From positions 1 through 62,040 of the forward strand of contig JADHYX010000095.1 of the NCBI GenBank assembly GCA_027604685.1: 62,040 nt of DNA. The letters run 5' to 3'. This document shows, in pieces, positions 12,601-23,021 of this stretch. Below the pieces are notes generated by a model. It searched no databases and had not been told where the DNA came from. It saw only the letters and a program-made list of their open reading frames with translations. Source of the stretch: Lobulomyces angularis (lineage: Eukaryota; Chytridiomycota; Chytridiomycetes; Lobulomycetales; Lobulomycetaceae). A program made the position numbers and the translations under genes. Each line of letters opens with the position of its first letter. Position 1 is the first letter of the stretch.

Positions 12601-14982
12601 AATTAAAATTATCGTTGTTATTCATACAGGAGTTTGTGGAGATGAACAATCAATTCGCGGGAAACTTCCATTTTCAGCTCAGCTTTTGTTTTTTGCTTTT
12701 CGTTAGAATTATTGACTGAACATAAGATGATGCTTGACAATACATAAATCAAACAACATTCTTGATCTTCACTTAATCCATAAAACTTAATTTGAAGATT
12801 TCTCTCTGTGAAATCAAGCTGTGAGTCGCGATCTCCCTTCTCCGAAAAATCGGCTATTAAGTACTCACAAAGTTTTTTCCAATTCTAAACAATGCATTTT
12901 TTTTAAAAAATTAAACAGGAAAAAATAGTCACCAATGTTAAATCTAATTTTCCCCACAACGACTGAACAAAATGATGAACTCTAACAAAATCAATTAATT
13001 CAAGGGATGTGTCAAACTCTATTTGATCAGCCTCAAAATAGTCACACCAACCATCTGTTACTGAACTTCTCAACAAAAGTGCTCTTTGATACCGCCTAAA
13101 TTCAGTTTCTTCATTTACTACAACTTCTTCACCCTTCAATTCAGATACTTCACTTTCAACATTCAAAAATGCTAAATTTGTCGATTGCGAACCTAGTGAT
13201 AAACTGTGTTCAGAAAATTGCGATGTACCGTATCCCGATGCATGTTTTTTAGATAAAGTTTCCTTTTTTTCTTCAGCATTTAGTAGATATTTAGATAACA
13301 GTTCCGACAATAAGCGAAAACCGACGTACTCTTCATCAATAGTATCACTGTCTTCCTTAAATTCCTCTATCATAAAAACGTATTTTTCATTAAAAATATC
13401 AACAAAGTAATTGCTCAAGTCTTCTCGAATAGGTTTATTTTCTCCAAACATACTACTCATTAAAAATTCAACATCCTTATCTTCCAGTAAACCAGCTTTA
13501 GCTGTTTCTACTGCTAAATGCACACTGGAAGCTTTTACGGAAGCTTCTTTTTCACCTTTTGCCATTTCAAGAATTCTTGTTTTAAATCTTTCAGTAAATT
13601 GATGAAGTCCTGTAATCATAGCTTCATTTTCATACAATTTACCAAGTGATTTTGAGGACTCTAAACGAACGTTGTGCTGTTTATCACTTAACATCCAACC
13701 TATGTAACGAAGATACTTAAACATAAAGTAAATAAGAAAATTACATTTATTACAAATATTATTACTTGAGGATCTAGATACATTTCAGGATAAGTTTTAA
13801 TCCAAACACCTAATTCTTTAACACATTCTTGCCTGATAACAGGATCGCTATCTCGATATCTATGAATAAATACACTAGAAATCTCAAAATATTACATACA
13901 CAAATTAAAATTGTTATTACCTCGTAAAAAAGTCGTTGAGGTGCCCCTCAACGATATCCTTTTTTTGATCAAAATCTTTTACTTTTTGCTCCAAAACCAA
14001 TTTTCTATTGTTTCCGGGTGTTGTACCCTTTTTTTCTTCCGTGCTCAATTGCTTCTGAGCAGTTTGTTGATCATGTGCTATGTTTTTAGCTGCCTCACAC
14101 AATCCACTAACTACTATTAGTGCGACTCTAGTTGATGTATGCCGAAAGGGTTTAAAGGAGGAAGACGACATTGTTACTAACCACGATTTTAATAATTCTA
14201 AGCACCAACTTGAATTATTGTAAAGAACGTTTGAAATTCTGCACTTAGCAATCCTGTCATTTTTTATTGCTTTAATATCAGATTAAATGTTAACTCACCA
14301 TTTAGACCAAAATTCACCAAAATTTTTGCTAAATTTTGAACTATAATTTTTTTTCTTCCCCTTTTTTTCGATCAAAGGATAATCTAGTTGGTTTTCCTAA
14401 ATTGAAAATTGGGAATCATTTGAGTTTAAACAACTGAAAACGAAAAAGTTCTTACCAAGTTAAACTGACTTTGAAGTTCTTCAAGAGACTCTGTAACTAA
14501 ATCTTGATCTTCTAACACCACTCTATCAATTGAGCCAGGGCATCCACAAGCTTTAATTAAAAAGTTTATTAATTTAACCATAGCATCTAAGTTGTCGTTG
14601 TCATATTCTTCAAACCACTCGTTAACATGAGTTTCAATGGAAGCACCAGTTCTTACAATGTCAAATATTGTACCATCATGCTCGATTAAATGTTTTTTCT
14701 TTGTAGAAGGTCTCTTGTTTTTACTAGGAATGGAAATGTTTTTTTTTTCTGATTTTTTATATTCTACATCATTTTCAATTTGATCTGGGGAGTGAGACTT
14801 ACTATCAATATCAGATTCAGTGTCACTTTCACTTCCAATTTGATCGTTTTTAACCATATTTTCCTTATTTTCCTAATTTTTAGTTAAAATAAAGCCGAAA
14901 TAAATAACGTTCTTACTGTCTTCTTTGCCGATAAAATTCGAGCAGATTTTCTTCTAACTTGATTCGAATTATTATTTTCCAT
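9602..14982 (-). CDS. STAG: Cohesin subunit STAG / SCC3
   Basis: HEAT-repeat cohesin subunit that binds the SCC1/RAD21 kleisin and helps load and hold cohesin on chromatin. About twelve exons run from ATG 14982 (MENNNSNQVRRKSARILSAK) to TAA 9602-9604. After a basic/acidic N-terminal tail come the STAG-domain signatures: WFEEYDNDNLDAMVKLINFL, ACGCPGSI, SWLVTMSSSSFKPFRHTSTR and VVSGLCEAAKNIA. Next are VIRQECVKELGVWIKTYPEM and YLRYIGWMLSDKQHNVRLES, the conserved heart of the family. The C-terminal tail is a long acidic/basic disordered region rich in Lys, Asp, Glu and Ser. At roughly 1,500 residues it is longer than the usual 1,100-1,250, mostly because of this tail and acidic inserts. It is transcribed divergently from ODAD4 across a 430-bp spacer. 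Confidence 0.92.
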
Positions 14983-15411
14983 CTCTATTAATGAAAATAA
15001 CAGGAACTTAAATGCCAAACTTTTTAATTTTGAATAGGATTTTGAGGGCTTTTAAGATGTTGGATAAACAATACGAAATGTATATATTAAGATTTCAATA
15101 TTGAACAAAAAGATTCCAATATGGAACAATAGGATTTCAATAATTACCATAAAATCTCCTTAACATTTGTGAGCCTACCAAATCCTCTGAGTTTATAGGA
15201 ATGCAATTTCTTTAAAAATTAATTATCCAACAAAGTTTCTCCCATTCCCCATTATTTCTTTTATCCCGAGGATATGTAATGAAGAATTTATATGTAGGAA
15301 CTGATGTGTATTTGTTTGATTTTCAAGTGAAACACGAAAAATTATCAAAAAAATATAGTATAAAAATTTTTTTTTTTTAAATAAATTTTAACTTTTATTA
15401 ATTCATAAAAA
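14983..15411. promoter_or_regulatory. Divergent STAG/ODAD4 promoter with a 21-bp repeat array
   Basis: Shared 5' spacer of STAG (-) and ODAD4 (+). Bases 15091-15153 hold three imperfect copies of a 21-bp unit beginning GATTTCAATATTGAAC, GATTCCAATATGGAAC and GATTTCAATAATTACC. The first contains the perfect 12-bp palindrome TTCAATATTGAA; the second has the near-palindrome TTCCAATATGGAA. Such spaced palindromes could be factor-binding sites. No known consensus is matched, including the RFX X-box. Confidence 0.4.
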
Positions 15412-17790
15412 ATGGCTTCGAAGCAAAATAATGGAAAAATAGCGGATGATGTTCATTCTGAATTGGAAGGCCCAGTGTCCAGTTTTCAATCATATGCCGC
15501 CGAAGGTGATATTTTAGCGAAACAAGTATTTATTTATAATTTTTATCATTGCTAAATCCTATTTTTTATAAGGGAGATTTGAGAAAAGCAATTGAAGCCT
15601 ACACGAAAGGTAATCAATTTTAGAAATTAACTACATACTAACTATTTACATTTGATGTTCAGCTTTGGAAAAGCGACCAGGAGATAAGAACTGCCTTGTA
15701 TTTAGGTCAAAGTGCTATCTACAATTAGGAGATTCACAGTCAGCTTTAGAAGACGCACAGGAGAGTTTAAAAGAAGATAAAGAATTTTTTAAAGGGATAT
15801 TTCAAAAAGCGGAGGCATTATATGCAATAGGAGACTTCGAAATGGCTTTAGTGTTCTATCATAGAGGCAATCGACTACGACCCGAATTCAATGATTTCAG
15901 ACTTGGAATTCAAAAGGCTAGTGAAGCCATTGATAACTCTGTTGGAAGTAAGTCTCAGTTTTAAATTGTGTAACTGACGTTTGACTTTGTAGATCCAGAT
16001 ATTCATAAATTTCAAGCTCCTCCAAACTTTAAAAAAGAAACTCTAATCCAAAGTGAAGTAAAGGATTTAGCTGCTGCAACTTTAAATCTGAACAATAGTT
16101 CAAAAAATGTATATATACAGCGCTGAATTAATAAAGTTGAATTTTTTTTAGGTGGACGGACAAGCATTTATTAATACTTTGCAGCCAATAAAAGGGGAAC
16201 CTATTTCAAAGGATCCTTCAGTAAGACAATTGTTGGGTGAGCTTTATGCTGACAAAGTTTTTTTGGAAGAAATCGCAAACGACAAAGGTTTAAAAAATAG
16301 GTGCAAATAGTTTGGTTTATCGTTTAATTTATTAGACTTTGTGTCAAACCCGAATCCAGAAATATCAAATTTGGTAAATTCCGCCTTAATTTATTTAGAA
16401 AAGAGAACTGAGTTTTGGAGGCAACAAAAGCCAATTTATGCAAGAAAGAAAGAACAAAGTAATGTGTTTGTCAAAGCCGTTTCTGCAAAAAATCGTAGAA
16501 CCTTGCATGAAACTCAAAAAAATTTAAAACTAGTTGAAGATTTAAAAATCGGTTCCAATGAAAGGTTAGTCCATCAATTGAAGATTGAAAATGAGGAACA
16601 AAAAAATATCGAAGCAACCCTTAAATTGGTTCGAAATGCATTTAAGAGAAAAGATTTCGTGTGTGCATTGGAAACTACGGAAAGTGTAATAGAAAGACTA
16701 GGTGATGTTTTAGATGTCGATCAAAGAAAGTATCTATTAAGTGAATGCTATGGTTATCTTGGTAAAAACTTTATTTTAATTTTTACCTAATTTTTTTTAT
16801 TGCAGGAAATATACATTCTGAAATGGGAAACTTAGCTCAATCAGTTTTGTATCACAAAAAAGATTTATCAGTTTCGAATGAAATAGGAAATTTTGATGGA
16901 TTAAAAAGATCTTATGGAAATCTCGGAATCGCTTATGTAAAGTTAAAGAGATTTCGAGAGGCGTGTACAATGTGTAATTAACTTAAAAAAAAAATGTTCC
17001 ATATAACGGTTTTATTTAAGTTCAAGCAAGATTAAAAGTTTCCAAGAAAACTACTTGCATTAGTGAAACGGCACCAGCGAAACGAATAATAAGAGAAAAG
17101 TTTAAAAAGTTAAACAACAACAGCATCTCTGTAAATAACATAAAAATAGATAATCTTGAAAAATGTTGGTTGTTACATGATATTGCTAGGTGTAAGCTAG
17201 AAATTGGAGAGAGTATGAATTATAAGTCCAGCTTAATCAAGTTAACTTTTGATTTTTTTCTTTTAGTTGAAGATGCATTAAATTTTGCTCTGGAAAGTTT
17301 GACTTATTCTGAGACATCAAAAGATAAAGAGTGGATACTAAAATGCAAAGTTCTCGTATCCCAAATTAAATGTAACTGACTCATTATTAAATCACTAAAA
17401 ACTTTAAACTTTTTAGGTTACAAGGGAAATTTAAATGAATCGCATCTTTTACATTTGCAAGCTCTGCAATTAAGTGTAGAATTAGGAGATAAGAAAACTC
17501 AGAGTTTGATTGAATCAAGTCTCCTAGAAATTGAAAAAAGAGAAGAATTTTCGTTGATAAAGAGACCAAAGGCAATGACAGCTAGGGCTAATAATGAAGT
17601 TGAAACAAATCGTAGAGTGTCTATATTAGAAAGAAAAAAGAAATATCATGACAAAGAAAAATTTTTGATCTTGCCAAATAATAGTTTTTCCTTCAAACGC
17701 AACAACATTAAAGTAATTTCAACGGTGATAAAGTCGAATAATAGTAGAAATAATGAAGAAAAGTTTAAATTAATATCGATTAAAACTTAA
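15412..17790 (+). CDS. ODAD4: Outer dynein arm docking complex subunit 4 (TTC25)
   Basis: TPR protein of the outer dynein arm docking complex, which anchors outer arm dyneins on axonemal doublet microtubules. Ten exons give about 650 residues, near the family's usual length. The N-terminus has tandem TPRs (EGDILAKQGDLRKAIEAYTK, then LVFRSKCYLQLGDSQSAL). These are followed by the diagnostic FYHRGNRLRPEFNDFRLGIQ and KASEAIDNSVG. Next come VRQLLGELYADKVFLEEI and YLEKRTEFWRQQKPIYARKK, all strongly characteristic of ODAD4. The C-terminal half has further TPRs (HSEMGNLAQSVLYHKKDLSV, WLLHDIARCKLEIGE). The start ATG 15412 follows a poly-T/A leader. Its presence implies a motile flagellum. The next gene on the same strand is an axonemal tubulin-modifying enzyme candidate. 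Confidence 0.93.
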
Positions 17791-17983
17791 GTTGTGTTAA
17801 TTTGCAACTTGAAAAGCTTCAAGTTATTTCTAATTTTTATTTTAATAAATAATAAAAAATTGTAACAAGTATTTTTTTGAAAAATATTTAAAATGTTAAT
17901 TTTAAAATTATGATGGTGCGTTTATAATTTTTTTTTTTACAAATCTTTCTGAAAAATATCGCGAAAAAAAATTAAACCAATTC

Positions 17984-19823
17984 ATGTTAAAAAACCATAC
18001 AAAAAAACTTACTCCAATTACTGGCCCACATAATTCGAACCACAGTTCAATTTCAAGTGGAAATACTGAAGGCAATTATGCATCAAATCTCAAATTCGAT
18101 GGCTCCTTTGAATGTGGTAACAGTTTTTAAGTACAAAAAAATTAAATTTGGGCAAGTCAAAAAAAAATTCGAAACATCTCTCAATAAATAACAATAAAAT
18201 AAAGTAAAATATTTAACTAATTATTTAAATTTTGCAAATTAGGAAATCTAGGAAAAGTTGACATAATTTCTGAATTTGAGTTTGACATCAACATCAGGTA
18301 TCTTAATTTAATAAATTACGTTAAGGAAAATCTTATGTACCTATGTTTTAAACAAATACAGACCTGATACAAGCAATTTAAGGCAACGCGTGTGGTTTTA
18401 TTTTTCTGTTTCTAACACTCAACCAGGGCAGAAAGTTATTTTAAACATCGTAAACTTTAGCAAAACCAAAACGCTGTATAGAGAAGGTGCCAGCCCGGTA
18501 GTCAGATCAAAAAATAAACCTGAATGGTAACTATAATTCGAAGTTTACAACTGAATTAAACTATTACGAAGGTCTCGAATACCATCTAGGAATGTTTTTT
18601 ACTTTAAAAGTCCAAGGCATAAGAGAAAATATGTCTTAAGTTTTATTTTTGAGTTTGATAGCTTTGACGATGAATATTTCTTCGCTTATTCTTTTCCTTA
18701 CACGTACATTCCATTAATTCAAACAATATTAATTCAAAATTATTTGTTGTAGATATACTCAATTACAAGATTACCTAAATGAAATTAGTCTTCGAAATCT
18801 CCCTTTCTTTGACCGGGAGCTTTTAGGGTATTCTGTGGAAGGTAGGAGACTTGATATCTTATCAATTACTTCAATTTCATCCTTAACCACTGAACCCGTA
18901 AATACACTATTTGAGTAATTAAAGGTGATTTTAATTTTTGTTTCGTAGAAAAGGACAATATGCATAACATCGAGAGTTCATCCAGGAGAATCACCTTCAT
19001 CGTATGTTTGCCAAGGTATCATTGATTTTCTTATTAGTGCTAACCCAAAAGCCGAGGTATTGTAAATTGCTTTAACCAATTAACGCAATAAAAAAAGGAA
19101 CTCCGAAGTAAATTAGTTTTTAAAATAGTGCCAATGTTAAATCCAGGTTAATACTGACTACCGTTTAATATTTACAAACTTTTTAAAGATGGGGTATTTT
19201 TGGGCAATTATCGAAGTTCTTCATTAGGTTTTGATTTAAATCGAAATTGGCAAAATCCTTCAAAAGAATTCCAACCTGAAATTTTAGTTACCAAAAATGA
19301 ATTTTTGAAATTTAAGGACGATCCAAATTTAAACGTAGAATTTTTTATTGATATTCATGCTCATTCTACCATGATGAACGGATTCATGTGCGTATGACAA
19401 AAATTGGGAATTTTTAAAAAGTGATATTTAGGTATGGAAATACTCATGAAGATGAAGAAAACAGGGAAGCACAAAAAGTATTCCCATTATTACTCGACGA
19501 GAAAGTTTTTGACTTCAGTTTCAAAAATACCAATTTTAATAATGATTCAGTAAAAGCGGGTACTGGAAGGTGATTTCTCTATGTAGTAGCACTAATATTT
19601 TGTAGGAGGGCACTGGGTGACTTTTTGGAAGAGAGCTTATGTTACACTTTAGAAGTTTCGTTTTTTCAGCATCATGAAGTGAAGGGAGAAGACGCAGTAA
19701 AACCATACACCATTCAAAAATGTAAGTAACCAATTGTAGGAATTCACTGTCTAACCCTAATTTTAATAAGATCAAGAACTTGGTAAAAACGTAATACTGA
19801 CATTGCTGGACTACTTCGAATAA
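17984..19823 (+). CDS. AGBL: Cytosolic carboxypeptidase (CCP/AGBL family, M14D)
   Basis: Zinc metallocarboxypeptidase of the family that trims polyglutamate side chains and C-terminal residues from tubulin, mainly in axonemes. The CCP N-domain is recognisable (FDGSFECGNLGKV, VWFYFSVSNTQPGQKVILNI). The catalytic domain has the zinc ligands His and Glu in SRVHPGESPSS, the substrate-binding LVFKIVPMLNPDGVFLGNYR with GFDLNRNWQNP, the third zinc ligand in DIHAHSTMMNGF, and the catalytic Glu in CYTLEVSFF. All key residues are intact. About ten exons give a compact protein of roughly 470-500 residues, nearest in size to the short CCP6/AGBL4 type, but I cannot fix the subtype. ATG 17984 is the first in-frame start after an upstream stop. 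The stop is TAA 19821-19823. Confidence 0.9.
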
Positions 19824-20204
19824 CATTTGAAAAATACTTAATAAAAACTGGAAATCACTTATTTTTTGTACATTATCTGAGTTGTGATTTGATGCATTGT
19901 GCATCTGAACTTAATAACATCCCACCTTTTAATATCCTTCATTTTCGTTATGCTTTCTTATTGCAAAGTCCAATAATAAACATCTACACCATATTTACAA
20001 GTTGCTAAATATTAAAAATTTTGAAAATATACATTAGGAAGTAAGTGATATGCTTTGAAAAATAAGTGAAATTTAGATGGATTTAAATTACAAAGAATGT
20101 TGCTGCATTTTAAAAATTGAGGCGTTTTGGTTTGTCATATTTGAAAAACAAATCCAAAAAATTTAAAACATACTGATTCGGTATTTTTCTAAATTCATGA
20201 AAAA
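19824..20204. other. Gene-free spacer
   Basis: About 380 bases between the carboxypeptidase stop and the next plus-strand gene. A/T-rich, with no repeat or RNA signal that I can support. The long minus-strand frame crossing 19536-19904 is a shadow of the carboxypeptidase exons. Confidence 0.5.
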
Positions 20205-21607
20205 ATGTCTGCACTGTTAGCAACATTTGACCAGCTATTAGCTGATGTTGATGATTTTCTTATTGAAATGAAAGAAAAAGAAGATTCTCAAGGTAACTAC
20301 CAGCTAGTGTTTTATGCTAGCAGCATTATTGAAAATATTTGATATTAGCTTGTTATAATTTTATTTGTAGAAGAATACATATCTTAACAATAAAACTAAT
20401 CATATCCAAATTAACTTTTTTTTTTAAGATGCAGTTTTACCTACACCACCTTCTCGAAACTATGAAAATGTTTCTCGAGTTCCTTTTGGCATTCCAGCAA
20501 GAAAAACATCCCTTATTCCAAATTTAAGTACTGATATAGACTCTCAAGCAGTTTATACACGTCAAGCTTTTTTGAATAGAGCTTCTTCATTTCCTACAGC
20601 TTCTAGTGGTAACGTCATTCCACTTAATACATTATCTGAAACAAATTCTCAAATTCATACCTTTTCAGAGGAAAGAATTGCGCTTAATCCTGTTGGAGAA
20701 GTTGAGCAATCAAATCAACGTTTATCCTCATTAAAATCATCACATAATTCATCCTCCCTTCCTGACAGGAAAAGTTCGATTACTGATGGTACAAATAACA
20801 AATTTAGCTCAAATGCACCAGTTCAGTCACCTGCAAATACTGATAAAAGTTTCAAGGCAACCTTGAAAGGTAAAGCATGAATATCGCTCATTTAAAATTT
20901 AATTCTTTATCAGAGACAATCTCGGCAAATCAAATTGCAGAGACTCCTAAAATAAAGGTTTTCGAGTCGAAATATGTTTATCTGGAAGAGCCTAAAAGAG
21001 AATTGCCAAAATATGATTATGGTTTGTCAAATGTTGTGGAAGTAAAAGCGGAAGTAAAACCTGCTTTAATAGATAACAATCTTGATTCGACGAAAAAATG
21101 CGACTCAGGGACTTATTCAAGTGATGTGCCAGAAGTTGATAATTCGGAACATGCTCCAACGAATAGATTTCAAAAGCAAACTTGTGAGAATTTCTTTATA
21201 GTTGAAAACATAATAATGTTTCCTTTAATTTTTTTTTTTTTTCAGTATCGCGAATTTCGCCAGAAGAAAAAATCGCTTTACAACTTCAGCAAGAAAAAAT
21301 CCAAAAATTGCATCAAGATGAGGCACTTCAGCAAAACTACGAAGAACCTTATGATGAAGAAGATGAAGAAGAATATTCTGAGGAAGAACCCAGAGTTTTG
21401 AACTTTAGATTCAATGAGCAGACAGAAATCTTTTATACCTATCACAAATCGGAATATGACAGAGCCGGTCCAAAAAAAAAATCATATGAGGTAGCTGATG
21501 CAGAAGAGCTCGCTGACGAAGAGGAGGAGGCAAGGGAGGAAGCCGCCGCAGGCATTGCCCATATAGCGCACACTCACACTTTTAAAGGGAATATTTATGG
21601 GGATTGA
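20205..21607 (+). CDS. Disordered protein with Bni4-like phosphatase-docking C-terminus (paralogue 1)
   Basis: Four exons give about 400 residues. The N-terminus is a short helical acidic segment (FDQLLADVDDFLIEMKEKED), then a long Ser/Thr/Asn-rich disordered region, then an acidic stretch (YDEEDEEEYSEEEP). The C-terminus is the informative part: VLNFRFNEQTEIFYTYHKSE followed by YDRAGP, an acidic helix (ADAEELADEEEEAREEAA) and HTHTFKGN. This order, [V/L]xFxF..., T.I..TY.K.EYDR, EEL..., HTHTF, matches my memory of the conserved C-terminus of fungal Bni4-like scaffolds, in which the VxF motif docks protein phosphatase 1. The stop is TGA at 21605-21607. The next gene carries a diverged copy of the same block. 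Docking of PP1 is inference. Confidence 0.55.
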
Positions 21608-21760
21608 AGATTGTAATTTAAATTTTTGTATAATAGAGCAATGGATATTTATTTTATAGAAATCCTAATTTTAACATTAAAGTTTCTTTCTATGGCTTAT
21701 GTGGCGTATAATGGTTAAAAAAAATCAAAATTTAACATTAGAAAAGCTGAAAAAAACACT

Positions 21761-22868
21761 ATGAATCACGAAGGTTCAGACAACATTAAACGAAGATCCC
21801 ACTCATTAGATCCTGAGAACGGTCTAACCAGAAAATTATCAGATTTTCAATTAGGAACTGCTTATTTGAAGTTTAAATTTAGAAACATTTTTAACAAAAC
21901 TGAAGAAGCTCAATACAATACAGTTACTTGGAAGCAACTAAATTCCAAGCCAGTTTCTGAGAATTGGATAGCAAGTCCACCTGACTTAAAACAGATTCCG
22001 TAAGAAAAACAATAAATTAAATAACATGTAAAAAAATGTTGAATGTTAACTATAAAGTAATACCGAAACTACATATAGCCCGTTAAGCGAAATTACTGTG
22101 GAGGAGTTTATCCCAGTGAAAAAATTGGTTCATGAAAACGAGCGCAGTAGTAACAGTTTTCCCATTTATGAAACAGAGGTTCTTTTACAGAAAGAAGAGA
22201 ATTCATTTCAGCCTTCTTTTCAACCTGTTTTAGATTCACAATGTATACCTTCAGCAAGTCAAGTTGCTGGTAATATCGAGATTAGTAGTAACCCTGCACC
22301 AGATAACTCCGTTCTCAACTACCCTTTTGCAGAAGAGCAACATGATATTCCGTTTCCAAAGAAAAATTTAAATAGTGAAATAGATATAGTGAGCGAAACT
22401 TTGAAAAGGTTTAACACACATAATAACCCCGAACCTAACGACAATACTTCGTTAATGCATGAAGAATTGGAAAATTCAAACTTCAAGTCCATTTTAAAAC
22501 ATTTATCTGTTTTTGAAGAAGTTCAAATATCCCCTGAGTCATTAAGAAGACTTGAGTTGAAAAAAAATTTGAAATTGAGAAAAAAACTTAGGTTTAATGA
22601 GGTAACGGACATTTTTGAAACATACAGCAATTTTGAATATCCTAGGCTTAGTATGCCAGAAAAAAGTTTTGACACTAGTGATAAAGAGGAGTTACAAGAC
22701 TTATTGGAGGAGGAAAAAGAAGAGAAATTGACGAAGTACGATAGCTTTAAAGTAAAAAACGTTAATAGCTTTACATATGATTTTAGTGACAGTTCTGCAA
22801 AGAAAGAAAAGGTTGGATTAATTTCAACTTGGAAAAACATCTTTTCAAGAAAAAAGTTTTTAAATTAA
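21761..22868 (+). CDS. Disordered protein, tandem paralogue 2 of the preceding gene
   Basis: Two exons (ATG 21761; the intron starts near 22002 and ends near 22078) give about 340 residues. Most is low-complexity and polar. Near residue 245 it repeats the core of the upstream protein: ISPESLRRLELKKNLKLRKK, then LRFNEVTDIFETYSNFEYPR, then an acidic helix (KEELQDLLEEEKEEK). The upstream gene reads ISPEEKIALQLQQEKIQ, RFNEQTEIFYTYHKSEYDR and an acidic EEL helix. The two therefore share order and spacing and are probably a tandem duplication. This copy lacks the terminal HTHTF block and instead ends in a basic tail (ISTWKNIFSRKKFLN). It lies 153 bases downstream of its paralogue. Function unknown; a phosphatase-docking adaptor is possible. 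Confidence 0.55.
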
Positions 22869-23021
22869 AGTGTTTTTTTATTATAATTTTGACCAAAGTT
22901 AGTTCATAATATGTAAATATTACATTTTTTTTGGTAATAGAATAATGAAAATATATATTGGTATAAATTCATGAACTGAACCAGGGTTTAAATAAAAATT
23001 AGATTTGGAATATACTATTTC

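Noticed and set aside
18241..19823. Carboxypeptidase as a pseudogene because of many stops in the raw frame
   Set aside because: All stops fall in short GT...AG introns; after splicing, every zinc and catalytic residue is present.
22523..22840. 105-residue minus-strand frame
   Set aside because: Antisense to the conserved block of the second docking-motif paralogue; Ser/Phe/Leu-rich shadow.
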